DNA of 64,000 bases from Chondrilla cf. caribensis (taxonomy: Eukaryota > Porifera > Demospongiae > Chondrillida > Chondrillidae), in NCBI GenBank assembly GCA_964020155.1, contig OZ026548.1, positions 6,301,397 to 6,365,396 of the forward strand, written 5' to 3'. Below are positions 38,379-50,517 of the stretch, piece after piece. The position numbers and the translations under genes are program-made. The notes below the pieces were generated by a model. That model was not told the DNA's origin. It did not search any database and worked only from the letters and a program-made list of their open reading frames with translations. The stretch's first letter is position 1. Every line of letters begins with the position of its first letter.

Positions 38379-39506
38379 TTACCAATGATTACGAATATAC
38401 TGAACAAACTGATGTAAATGATCGAGATCCCCACCATCAATCAACTCCACCTCCAAAAGAATACTTATAAGTTGCCTCTTGTCAGATTCTGTGTGGGTTG
38501 TAATCATAGCTTTAAAGCCCATGACATAAGGAGGTGAGAGTTCACGCAGCTGAGCAGACAGTTCCAAACCAGTGGTGTTGTCACCCTCTGAAGAGTCATC
38601 TGTGACTAACACTTCATCAGCGACCTTTTGAATATCGTGGTTTGGGTTTGTCCTTGTCTGCTTCTTCTTCGGGACCAAACACGGTGTATTGCCCTGCATC
38701 GCCCTCCTCTTTCTTCTCTGATTTGCCCAAGTTGCACGAACTGTTCTACAGACCCACTTGTTTGTGGCTTCCTCTACAGGATCATAGAACACCTATATGA
38801 CAGAAGGCCATAGATAATTGTAGTTAGATGGTAATAGGAATGCAGACGCTTCACTATTTCCTGCACTTGCATGGAATGATTCTACGAACAAGCCAAAAAG
38901 TAGGAAAAATGAGGAATGTGAAGTTCAATACGATATGAAGACCCATACTTTGTGCATAGACAGATACTCACACACACTCTCACACACAGGGGTGTACAGA
39001 TTGGTATAGCAGCAATGTCCCTATATCCTCTCACCTCACCAGTATCAGGTATTATCCTACAGTGCATACATAGCCTACACACTGATACAAACAGCATACC
39101 AATGTTTGACATGGCATTTAATGTTATGGTGCAGATTTCCAGGAAGGCCTAATCACACGGCACATGGAAGCCCTTCCAGTACAGCCTCCCTGTACACACC
39201 ACTGAGGTATTCTTAGAAACAGAACCAGAACAGTTCTCAGAATAAAACCTATCGTGTGGTCTGACTGCTCATTGTAACACTTCAAATATGCTTCATTTCA
39301 TGGCTTATGGCACATACCAGTTCAGTAATGCACGGACAGTTGTGAGGATATAAGGCTCTAGTGTACAACCTGTACACTTACTATACAACTACTATAAATA
39401 GTGGAGACACACTACACACACCACCACACACTGTGCACACACACCACTATAGACTACACACACACTGCACACATACACTATACACACACTAGACACCATA
39501 CATGCT

Positions 39507-39578
<72 letters not shown>

Positions 39579-39667
39579 TGCACACACACCACTATAGACT
39601 ACACACACACTGCACACATACACTATACACACGCTGCACACTACACACACTAGACACCATACATGCT

Positions 39668-39717
<50 letters not shown>

Positions 39718-42700
39718 CACAGCATATCCCATAATGAGCTGAAATGAGCTCGGATGGAGTGGCAAAAGTTGATGACCAGACGCAACACGCTCAACTGCAC
39801 ATCACATAAACAACTTCAGAGCACAATACACGTAGAGTGATGTAGTGCGCACAAACATCAGAGACTCACTTCTAATTGGTTCAAGAGAGCCTCGAAATGT
39901 AAACAAGACCTCCTCATCATAACCTCTTCACTGCAGTCACATTCCAATCCATTTGTCAAGTGGGCACAATTCTCGAGAATCAGCTGGTAGGCCTTCTTGG
40001 TATTATGGACAGGAGGTTTACTTGGAACCTGTAAAGTATACATTGGGACATGTAGTGATCTGAGGTCACACACCATATCAACCACAACACGGCTATTAAG
40101 AATACATTACAACCGTAACACAATCACCACTAATGTGGGGGCAGCCACCATTCCAACAACGCCCATCTCCATCGTTTCAATCATTTCCTCGAAAACGATC
40201 CACACTGTCTCTACAGGATGGCCCAGCACAGACCAAACATACAGTCCTCCTTCACCCCCACACATTCCAACCTCTTCACAAGCACATCCGAACGGCCACA
40301 TCCAGTACCGCAGAAGAGTACGCTCGAATGCTACAGTCAATGTGTGTCTTGCACATTCCTAGTGTGACTCTGGCCTGCTTTGATGAAGTGTCAGTGGTTG
40401 GAGTGAGTGAAGAAGGAAGACATGGGGGGGGAAGGAAGCCCTAGGAGTGGCTGGGCTCACCACGGCTGGTGGTGCTACTGACAAACCAACCTGATATCAA
40501 AACACAGATTAGGCTGCACTAACAATGGGCTGAGGTGGGTGAATATTGGCATGGTCCTCATCCGCCCACTCAATGCTCACTGTGGACTGAAAATGGTCAC
40601 ATTGTGGAGGCTTCAGCACATATTGTGGGTGGAGGACTCATCTGTTGCAGAATTTTCAATAAGTGTAACAGTGGTAACCTTGTTTGATGTAGACTTTTCA
40701 CCAGGTGTAATATTGGTAATCGTGTTTGATGTAGACTTTTCACCAGGTGTAATATTGGTAATCGTGTTTGATGTAGACTTTTCACCAGGTGTAATATTGG
40801 TAATCGTGTTTGATGTAGACTTTTCACCAGGTGTAATATTGGTAACCTTGTTTGATGTAGACTTTTCACCAGGTGTAATATTGGTAATCGTGTTTGATGT
40901 AGACTTTTCACCAGGTGTAATATTGGTAACCTTGTTTGATGTAGACTTTTCACCAGGTGTAATATTGGTAATCGTGCATTTAACCTGTGGATTGGCAGCC
41001 ACAGCCAAGATGCTGAAGATTCAATTCCCAAGCAGTCTTTACTGGAGTCCACTCACAAGTGTTGACTGCATGCACATGCACACCCTGTACAGTGCCATTC
41101 CGCACAACATTAAAGGGGTTGTGGGTAGTTCTATCAATAGTCTTCTACACTGCCCTTCCTTTCAGATGAGCACAACAATACACAAAACACTTGTATGTCC
41201 ATCCATGTCCCAATCCCAAAGACTTGTTCCAAGAAATGAAACCCCTACAGCAATGCCAGAAGGATTCCATCCTTTGTTGTCATTGAAATGACAGACTAAA
41301 AGTACATGGCCCAAGACAATAGGCTGGTCAGAGCTAGTGGAGTTCTGAATACAAATAATAGCCCGGTTCAAAGTATTAGAGCCCTGCTTTCAAATATCAG
41401 CCCGGTATGAGATATTAGAGCCCTGGTTGGAAACAGTAGCCCAGTGCAGTCAGGTGCCGAGGTGAGTGGAGGTGGAGGTGATACAGACAGAGAGATGAGG
41501 GAGGTAGTACACACATTGCTGGCTCAAGAACTCACTTTGGCTGTTGTGTCAAAGCTCCATGCCAATCCCCAACGTTTGGTTTTTCCCTGAACAAATTCTG
41601 TTCCTGTAACCATGGAAACCTGGGTTGCACAATAAGACACATTACCAAGTAATGAAAAATGACAATTCCCATTCTAACTCATTTCTGGATGGAAATGGGA
41701 ACTACCTTCCATACATTAGTCTCGGTAGCTCACAATGTCAAACAGTTAGGCCAATAACAACAAGAGTGGTGCTAGTTTATTATCCTTCAATCTTTGCAGA
41801 TGAGGTTCTAGTGAGATGAGAGCCCACTGTGCAGTAGGAAGTGTGGTCAATTAGAGGTGTGTGGTGATTCGCATGCTTCACTTCATTACAGGGCATACAG
41901 TAATACTCGGCAACACTCCAAGGAGATAGCAGGCATGTGCTCAGTGCGGTTCGACATAAAAGAGGACAGATGTGAAGACAGAAAGCTTTGGACTATGCAG
42001 CAAACCATGTCTACACTCAAGATCTGATAAATACTGCACATCACTGATGATGGACAGACATACATCACTGATGATAGATAGACGTACATCACTGATGATG
42101 GACAGACATACATCACTGATGATAGATAGACGTACATCACTGATGATAGAAAGATGTACATCACTGATGATAGATAGACGTACACCACTGATGATAGAAA
42201 GATGTACATAACTGATGATAGATATCTGCTTCTTGACTTACTCCCTTGTCCCTCAGGTATGCTTTAATGCTCTTTACACTTGACTTCTTCCCAAGCATTG
42301 TAGTGTACCACCTGTTGGTGAAAGAGGAGAGAGGATTGGGAGGTGAGGGGGAGGTGAGGGGGAGGTACGGTGAGTGGGAGAGGTAAGTGGGAGAGGTAAG
42401 TGGAAGGTGAGAGAGAGATGAGGGGAGTAAGAGGTGGGGGGAGAGGGAGAGTGACATACATGAAACATAGATGATTTGAGGTGGGCAGACCACAACCATG
42501 GACGATAGCCAGTGATAGTCAATGGACAATAGACAAACAGCAAAATAAATCTCTGAAGAATAGGAAATGAGTAGTGATAAACCATAGTCTTTCCTCCTCA
42601 GAGCTACTGATAACCAATAGACAGGGAAGCAACACGTAGTGATAAACAACATTCAGTTAGGGTAACGTACCTCACCTGGTCCCCCAGAGCTAGGCTGTCA

Positions 42701-42966
42701 TCAATCAGGTTCTTCACAAAGGCTACTTCTCCTCCGGGTGTCATCGTTTCATGTGCTTGTCCTGTGTTGATGGAACTAGGTGATGGACGATCTTCATCAC
42801 GCTGACTACAGTTGCCATGGAGATCATTTTCATCTTCATAAAATGGTGGATTACACATAGAGAAACTGTAGACTTGTCCCTTCTTCAAGACACCCACAAG
42901 GAATGTACCTGGACTGACCAGCTGAACTGGATGAGAGATCAGCATTTAAATGAATACTACACACAT

Positions 42967-43008
<42 letters not shown>

Positions 43009-44352
43009 TCAATATTCAGATCCAAACCATTCTGGTGTACATTCCTCTTAGCACAGCCCACAGATGTAGCACTGATCTCGGTAGCCAGGAACGACCACTT
43101 GTTCATGGCATGTCCTATCAGAGGATACACACAGGATGCACCAGTACCTACACAGGAGGAAGCAGTGGGAGGGGCTACACAGGAGGAAGCAGTGGGAGGG
43201 GCTACACAGGAGGGGCTACGTAGGTGGGGGCAGTGGGAGGGGCTATACAGGTGTAAAGTGGATTGGATTGTGAAGTTGTACAGTATCGGTTCAAATATGC
43301 GGTGCATATGTTGTCCATCTCACAGAGCAAGATGGGGACTGACAATGGAATGCGAACACACACATACACGCACACTAACTGGGAGCATAATCTGGAAACA
43401 ATGACACACACACAACAGCTGTGGAACAATGTTCTTGAGCTGTTTGTGAGCACAATAAAACCATGTTATCCTAACAGTGAGCATTACATCAACACACGGA
43501 CATGTTGACATCATGTCACATCTGCACAACACAAAGTACGTATACATAAGTACATGTGTATATGCGTATACGCACTGTGTATGCACATCACATAACAATA
43601 ATATTACACAGCAAACCCAATATGAGTGTACACGTTCTGTTGCTAGTGTACGTACATTACAATACATACACATTTGGAATTGGGCTCAAACATCAAACTA
43701 CCTAGTGGTAGGTACATAGTCTCTAAGACAGGTGTCCTAAGCAACTCTCCTATTCTCACCATGGTTACCCTTTCACCATTGTTATTTTCTCTCACCATGG
43801 ATACCATTTTACCATGGATACCATTTACCATGGATACCACCACTCACCATGGATATCATTTCACTATACCACCACTCACCACGGATACCACCGCTCACCA
43901 TGGATACCACCGCTCACCATGGATACCACCGCTCACCATGGATACCACTGCTCACCGTGGATACCAAACACATGTTAAGGTTGGCCAGGCAGGCATGTCC
44001 ACTTGACATGCACACTGAGGACTGATGACTCACCAGTATCAATCCCGATGACTTTGGGACCACGAGGAACACAGTCGTTGTTACTAGCTGCAAGCAGATC
44101 TTCAATCCAATGAATATAATTAACCTTCTGGGGGACAGTAGGGATCAGCTTGTCCACGGGGATCTCTACCTCCAAGTCAAAGTCATGCTTTAGAATAGCA
44201 ACCGTTAGTTCCTTTTGACTTTTGGGATCCCTGAAATCGAGTGTAGAATAGCGCTCACTTTTTTTAATCAGCTGTCTCTCAAGAGGAGGATGTGTTTTTG
44301 CTAATTGTACGAAGTCAGGCTTGTGGTCCTTGTAGCGGTTCCGCGAATGCAT
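38379..44352 (-). CDS. METTL16: METTL16, U6 snRNA/MAT2A N6-adenosine methyltransferase
   Basis: Methylates A43 of U6 snRNA and hairpins of MAT2A mRNA. Start MHSRNRYKDHKPDFVQLA (exon 44352-44034), then IDTG/TGASCVYPLIGHAMNKW (43147-43007), then an exon with MCNPPFYEDENDL, the catalytic NPPF motif near 42850, and INTGQAHETMTPGGEVAFVK; then WYTTMLGKKSSVKSIKAYLR (about 42310-42247) and VSMVTGTEFVQGKTKRWGLA (about 41622-41535), all aligning in order with human METTL16. Middle exons (41.4-40.3 kb) are uncertain. The exon KPPVHNTKKAYQLILENCAH (about 40028-39870) and the last exon (about 38792-38379), ending LDHLHQFVQYIRNHW, match the C-terminal vertebrate-conserved RNA-binding region (human LCTYIRNQIF). 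A 76-bp gap separates it from the divergent coiled-coil gene. Confidence 0.9.
39510..39716. repeat. Two (CA)n microsatellites in METTL16 intron
   Basis: CA runs at about 39510-39578 and 39670-39715, within a larger duplicated segment whose shared parts (caccactatagactacacac, acaccatacatgctgtacac) occur on both sides. Confidence 0.93.
40672..40982. repeat. 42-bp minisatellite in METTL16, seven copies, coding status unclear
   Basis: Units with core gatgtagacttttcaccagg. Because 42 is a multiple of three, two minus frames stay open; one would encode NITPGEKSTSNTI repeats, which could sit in the disordered linker of METTL16. The array also begins right after a possible donor (CACAG/gttaaa near 40986), so it may instead be intronic like the other arrays. 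Confidence 0.9.
42035..42217. repeat. 22-bp minisatellite in METTL16 intron, about eight copies
   Basis: Units of catcactgatgatagatagac type, starting about 30 bases after the donor GGA/gtaagt of the exon encoding KSIKAYLRDKG. Confidence 0.94.
42962..43005. repeat. (CA)n microsatellite
   Basis: CA run whose last bases form the donor (gtgtgt on the minus strand) of the METTL16 exon 43147-43007. Confidence 0.93.
43148..43222. repeat. Tandem copies of a splice acceptor in METTL16
   Basis: On the minus strand the acceptor tract cactgcttcctcctgtgtag before exon 43147 is repeated about three times with small changes. Each copy keeps a pyrimidine tract and a terminal tag. Confidence 0.88.
43795..43968. 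repeat. 19-bp CACCATGGATACCACCGCT array
   Basis: Perfect and near-perfect units in the first large METTL16 intron, diverging toward the left side. Confidence 0.92.
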
Positions 44353-44428
44353 CGGCTAAGGATAACCCTATCATTGACAAGTGGGCGTGGTCGCCTTCTT
44401 GTCGAGCTCGAACGCACATCGATCCTTC
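44353..44428. promoter_or_regulatory. Bidirectional promoter, METTL16 / coiled-coil gene
   Basis: 76 bp between the METTL16 start and the inferred ATG at 44429. No TATA box seen. Confidence 0.6.
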
Positions 44429-46164
44429 ATGGAAGGCGGGTGTGCAACAGAGGTACGTTCAGGTTGTAATGTCTGGTCTCCGCGGTGTGTTCGTACTTTG
44501 AGGATATGTGATCCGCATGCCATTAAATGCTGCTTAATTCTCAACTGTGCGGTGTGTCATAAATCATTGATTTGCCGGGTTTGCTCAGTGCATACCGGCG
44601 ACTGATAATGACCCTTTATCACCTACTCTTCCAGGCCAGTGAGCAACAGCACCGTAGATCGGACGAATTCGATTCACTATGTGTTAACGTGCTCAGTTCC
44701 TTTCATGTGTTGGGAAAAGCTCTGGAAGAAGTAAGACTCAGTTATCATGTAGACCGAGCGGACATATTGGGTTGTCATGGTTACAGTACTTCCGATATTT
44801 AATATGATGTATAGTCCTATATATTACAATGCGTGTTATTTAATGGTTTCAGTTCCCATTATTTGTAATATGTGCATTGACTCCCACACCATAAGCAGAT
44901 GGATCTGATTCATCACACCTGCTGATGACCTTGGAACTGTAACTGATGATTTGTTTGACTTATAATAATATCACTGTTGACATCAGAGAGTAAACGAAGT
45001 GAGATCATAAAGTCAGACAATGTTTTGATATGGTCTGTTTCCTACATACTTCTTCCAGCTCCACGGGTTCAAAGATGAACTGTTAAACCATTCTCTGCCT
45101 ACCAGGATGCTGATGAGACTGTCAATATTGACATCACAGATTGTGAGAAGGTTTGGAAATGAACTAATATGTTGATTGCCAGATCTTTGTGTGACGCTAG
45201 CACGTGTTCCACCATAGCCAATCTGACCTGTGTGTGATGCTAGCACGTGTTCCACCATAGCCAATCTGACCTGTGTGTGACGCTAGCACGTGTTCCACCA
45301 TAGCCAATCTGACCTGTGTGTGATGCTAGCACGTGTTCCACCATAGCCAATCTGACCTGTGTGTGACGCTAGCACGTGTTCCACCATAGCCAATCTGACC
45401 TGTGTGTGATGCTAGCATGTGTTCCACCATAGCCAATCTGACCTGTGTGTGATGCTAGCATGTGTTCCACCATAGCCAATCTGACCTGTGTGTCCCTCTC
45501 AACGAGCTGATACGGATGGTTCGCTTGTACTCTGGTTCTTGGGAGGAGAAGGCCGCTGTGCTGAAGCAAATACAAGAACAGCAGGAGAGGTTAGGAAATC
45601 CTCTGCCCCCTCTCCTGCACATGAATGGCATGTATTTCCCATATTTACAGTAAACAGAAGCAGTTGACAATTGCTTTGAAGAGAATAGAATTACTTGCTT
45701 CAGAGGTGAGAGGATATAGGTAGGAAGTAGTGTACAGGGTGTGAGGTAGTGTACAGGATGGGAGGTAGTGTACAGGATGGGAAGTAGTGTACAGGGTGGG
45801 AGGTAGTGTACGGGGTGGGAGGTAGTGTACGGGGTGAGAGGTAGTGTACAGGATGGAAGGTAGTGTATGGGGTGGGAGGTAGTGTACAGGGTGTGAGGTA
45901 GTGTACGGGGTGGGAGGTAGTGTACAGGGTGGGAGGTAGTGTACGGGGTGAGAGGTAGTGTACAGGATGGGAGGTAGTGTACAGGGTGAGAGGTAGTGTA
46001 CAGGGTGTGAGGTAGTGTACAGGGTGTGAGGTAGTGTACAGGATGGGAGGTAGTGGAATGTGAAGTGTACGTATATGTGAGATATGATAAGGTTAAGATA
46101 TACATTTGAAAAGGATGAGGTATGTGAAGTATATGAGTTAGGTATTTAGTGTTTGTGTGAGATG

Positions 46165-46210
<46 letters not shown>

Positions 46211-49200
46211 GTACCAGGTATGTGTGGGGTCTGTGAAGTACATATTCCCTATTGTGCTTATCCAAACATTGCTACGTATGTTTTTCATTTGTGCTGACTT
46301 GATTGACATTGCTTAATCCCTGTTCTCCATGCTGCAGTCAGAGAAACTCGACCAGCAGCGGGCCTCTGGCAACTGGGCAATGTTGTTTTCAAAAGTCCTG
46401 GTTCGTTGAGGGTGGTCTTCCCTGCGACCACATCAGCCATCTTGTTTAGCCTCATTGTGTGTACTTGTTGCAGATGGGGAAATCCCACGGCCGAAGATGG
46501 AAATTTAGAATTGAAGAATTCAAGAAGAATTCAGAACATGGGTGAGTGTGACCACCATAGCTTATATACATATGTACCTTTGAATTCGTGTTGTGCTTAC
46601 TGGAAGTGTTTGTGTGCATCTGTGCTTGTACATGTATGTCTCCTAGGTTTTCAAAGTTTAATCCTTTTGGATTGTCTGCCCATGACGGTGGTCTGCGTCA
46701 GTTAGCTGGGTCGGGATGGGAGAGTGGGGTGTCTGAGAATGAACTCAAGAGCAGCAGGTTCACATCGGATGCTGATCTGGATGCAGTGTCCTCGTTATCG
46801 GAGAGACGTTCTAGTCTGTTGTCCAGACGTGACTCCAAGGTCAGGTGTAGCATCTTGCCTCCTACTTTACTGTGCTTGTAGCAATCATCACAGTTCAACA
46901 CGTGTTGTGTCCATCGTTATAGCCTGTATTGTGATACCCCGTAGTCCATGTGGCTATCATTGTAGTCCATGTTGCTATCATCATAGTCCATGTGACTATC
47001 ATCATAGTCCATGTGGCTATCATCGTAGTCCATGTGGCTGTCATCTTAGTCCATGTGGCTGTCATCGTAGTCCATGTGGCTATCATCGTAGTCCATGTGG
47101 CTGTCATCTTAGTCCATGTGGCTGTCATCGTAGTCCATGTGGCTATCATCGTAGTCTCTCATCTCACTGAATTGAAATCTGCAGAAAGTGAAATTCACTT
47201 CCAACCTCACTCCTGACAGTCAGATGAAGATAGTCGCTCCTCCCAAGCCTGTGATGCTGGACAAGATGGTCTCCACTGATGAGGTGGAGTACACAGGGTC
47301 AGTCTCACCATCTCTCATAATCATTGCTATGGATACATCCACTGTTGATATGAATACTTCATCAGTTATGTCATGTTTGACATGAGAACATACAATGCTA
47401 ATCATGTTTTACCCACAGCTACCTGCTGGTTCGCCTATATCATCCCTATGAAGTAGTTAAGGGTGAGGTTGCCCTTGTATGCAAGCACCTGTCATTAAGT
47501 GGCATCGCTTCTCCATTCACCTAATTTAGACAAGCAACTCATCTGCAGCCTCCGGTTCAGGAATGAGATGTACCAAACCAAGACATTCCCTGTGGCTGTC
47601 GACACCGCCAGCAGGGAGTGAGTGGCTGACACCATATCCTGTCTGAGACCTTTCGTGTGAACTGTACATTTCTCTAGGTTTCATGATTTCCATCTTGAGT
47701 TGACTGATGTTGATCTGAAGTGTCTAAAAGTACCCAACTTTTTAGACGAAGGATCATCAGTAAAGTCTCCATCATTCTCCGTCCACTATCTGAAGGAAAG
47801 TACATTGTCAGTTTCTGTCCATTCAGAATTCTTATCACAAACTCCTGCAGCATCCGTTAATATAAGAATGAGTAACGTGAAGCTGGAGGTGAGTGTTTGT
47901 GTGTCTGTGGCTGGAGGTGAGTGTTTGTGTGTCTGTGGCTGGAGGTGAGTGTTTGTGTGTCTGTGGCTGGAGGTGAGTGTTTGTGTGTCTGTGGCTGGAT
48001 ATTGTGCGTTGTGTAAGGTCTGGATGTGTCCGATTGTGATAAACTTGTCAGTAATTGTACATAATGCCCCTGTAGGGTCCCCCTAGCGTCCTGGTTCCTC
48101 CAGTTGATCGAACTAAAGTGTTTGACATTGGATGGGACTACATTGCAGCTGTGCTGAGGGAAGACGATGCCGGGATGTACCTATGTGAAGGGGGAAGTCC
48201 CTATAAGCTGAAAATTTTATGCCACTTGGTTAAAATACAGAAGTACGTACGTACATAAGTATCAGTGGTGAGGCCTCATCTTGTTCATGGAATGTACCAC
48301 CATGACAGTAGAATGCACTGAGATGTTAGAGTATGTGTGTCACTGTTGTACAGGCACCCCAGGCAGCACTGTGGAACATCTACTGTTCCTCTGGATGAGT
48401 GAGTGCATGTTGATTGAACTGATGTCATGTGAATGTCATGTGATTTGCATGTGTGTACATACATACATAGGTGTGTGTCAGCTTTAGGGTTCAAGAAGAC
48501 CAGGGAATCACGGTCAGTCCCATCATTGCCCTCTGTAACCGTCTTTGTTAGTGATTCAGCATTCCTGTTGTTCGTATTTGAAGGTCTCGGGCCACATCTG
48601 CCAGACAGGCTGATGTACTGGAAAGGGGGGTGGTGACCAGCCTCGTCTGGGAGAGCAGAACTGACGATCAAAAGGATACCATGTCTCCCCAGGAAGAGGT
48701 GTGTAGGTGGGCGTGTCTCATCACTTCACCAATCTCTTTATTCCCTGTGATGTGTGTATTGTGTACGTACTTGTAGGTATTGTCAGCTAAAGAGGTTGCT
48801 GAAATGGCTCTCAATCATGCTAAGGAACTGCAGGTTCTACAGGATCAGTATGAGTATGTTCCTGTAATTACTTACTATGGAACCTCCAGTGCGTGCTTCA
48901 AATCTACTATTTTGGGATTTCCCTTAGAGCGAAGCTTGAGACACTCTCACAGTCCTTTCAACAGTTGAAACAGCAGAAGATTCAGCAGCAAGAGGAGTTT
49001 GAAGTTCAACAACAGGAACTCATAGCTCAGTTCACCAGCCAACTGACTGACCAGGTACTTGTGGCAGGGGGGGTGGGGGGTAGTGGGATGTTGTGTGACC
49101 GATTGATCATGCTGTCATGGAACACCTGATAACTGAGCTCCTTCACTGCTTGTGTGGGTAGGAAAGTGCGAGGAAGCTGAAGGCAAAGCTTGTCAAGAAA

Positions 49201-50243
49201 CCACCAAAGAAGAAACCCAGTGGTCCATTGCAGTTCTGGGGAAGAGACCTCCCTGAAGATGTGAGGGGTTTTGCTGTACTGCATGCATGTGTGTGCCTGC
49301 CTCAGCAGCTCGGTCCCACCTGTCACTGTGCAGTTCTTTGAAAGAATGGAGCTATTCACTCGAGAGTCACTCCGCAGACATGCGGCTCTGACAGAGAGGA
49401 TTAGGTCTGAGGTGAGTCCGTGGAGAGGCAGTGGATGAGGACAGAGGGTGAGCAGTGCGTGTGTGATGTTTGTGGTGTTCTCAACCAATCAGATTGCTGA
49501 GACGTGTGAGCGGCAACTTGCCATCCAGCACAAGTTGGCACCCATAGGGATAACCCAGGTGGAAGAGGGGCTTAATGGTGAGTACGTGTTGCCAGGGTGA
49601 ACAGTCTGTAGTTCACAGCAGTCTTCTCTCTTTAGATGTCTGTCTACCAGCTCTCTTCATGCCCACGCCTCTGGGACACACCTACACACCACGAGCCCAT
49701 CAGTACTTCCACACTTCAGGTAACACTAAGAGAGTCCTATGGTGTATGGTGATGTATGTGTCTACAGTGTGTCTGACCACCTGTCTGCAATGTGTCTGAC
49801 CACCTGTCTGCAATGTGTCTGACCACCTGTCTGCAGTGTCTGACCACCTGTCTGTAGTGTCTGACCACCTGTCTGTAGTGTCTGACCACCTGTCCTCTAT
49901 CACGTTCCCGTGACTACTGATCTACTTGCACCCACTCCAGGACAGGGAAGGAGGGTCACCCAGCCACCCTCGATTTTCAAGCTCCCCAATCTCCCTTCTC
50001 CTCAGAAAGTATCCTCTCTCAGTTGTATGGTAGCACAGTAGCTCATATACGTATAGTAACTTTACCTTCCTTAACCCCAGCAAGAAACTGGCTACCATTA
50101 ACCTGTTTGAGCTAGGTCGCCACTTCACAGAATCATCATACCCCATTGCCATGAGTGAGCCAGAACTTCAAGATTCCTTCACTGTTCCTCCCCCACCACC
50201 CAGCGCTTGCAGTCATAGGAAAACAGTCAATTTTCGTAAATAA
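44429..50243 (+). CDS. Unrecognised multi-exon coiled-coil protein, possible C2-like middle domain
   Basis: I do not recognise the family. About 18-20 exons with good splice sites: MEGGCATE (44429-44452), ASEQQHRRSDEFDSLCVNVL to GKALEE (44635-44730), DADETVNIDITDCEK (45106-45150), LIRMVRLYSGSWEEKAAVLK (45507-45589), KQKQLTIALKRIELLASE, SEKLDQQRASGNWAMLFSKV, MGKSHGRRWKFRIEEFKKNS, then a Ser-rich stretch. A beta-rich block follows: TGYLLVRLYHPYEVVKG, DKQLICSLRFRNEMYQTKTF and FHDFHLELTDVDLKCLKVP (47.3-47.9 kb), C2-like in pattern. Later come DIGWDYIAAVLREDDAGMY, a coiled coil LETLSQSFQQLKQQKIQQQE, basic KLVKKPPKKKPSGPLQFWG, LFTRESLRRHAALTERIRS, ALFMPTPLGHTYTPRAHQYF and a Pro-rich tail SFTVPPPPPSACSHRK with stop TAA at 50241. 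A centrosomal or ciliary role is a guess from composition only. Confidence 0.65.
45163..45497. repeat. 43-bp minisatellite abutting an exon, about eight copies
   Basis: Units with core cacgtgttccaccatagcca. The last unit merges with the pyrimidine tract and acceptor of the exon starting at 45507. Confidence 0.95.
45712..46055. repeat. About 20-bp minisatellite after a splice donor, about 17 copies
   Basis: Units of gggaggtagtgtacaggatg type. Several copies read ggtgagaggtagtg, resembling the authentic donor GAG/gtgagagg at the exon that ends ELLASE. Confidence 0.94.
46168..46208. repeat. (TG)n microsatellite
   Basis: Simple TG run in the same intron as the 20-bp array. Confidence 0.95.
46938..47157. 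repeat. 21-bp minisatellite, about ten copies
   Basis: Units of tagtccatgtggctatcatc type, ending about 25 bases before the acceptor ctgcag near 47183. Confidence 0.95.
47882..47999. repeat. 28-bp minisatellite copying exon end plus donor, four copies
   Basis: The authentic junction GCTGGAG/gtgagtgtttg at 47888/47889 is followed by three further copies containing the same gctggaggtgagtg, so four potential donors follow in series. Confidence 0.95.
49755..49895. repeat. 19-22-bp TCTGACCACCTGTCTG array
   Basis: About six units in an intron of the unrecognised coiled-coil gene, close to its donor. Confidence 0.9.
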
Positions 50244-50517
50244 ACAAATTGCATTTGTTTCTTTGATTTTATTGCCTTTTGATAATTTGTTTTAATTGTA
50301 AATTAACAAACAGTTTCATTCAATCGTACCAATGTCACAGAATATGCAAATGAATATGCTATAAAGTCAGTTAATTATATGAAAAGGATTTAGCGTAAAA
50401 TTTAACAATATCAACATCGACATTGAATATCACTTAATTAACATGATTGTTTACATACAACAATATCAAGTGGTAATAAAAATAAATACTAATGTACACC
50501 CAAGTCACTGGGCCTGT

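Noticed and set aside
40539..41291. 250-residue plus-strand ORF with VDFSPGVILVIVFD repeats
   Set aside because: The 42-bp array keeps the frame open; the gene evidence (METTL16) is on the opposite strand.
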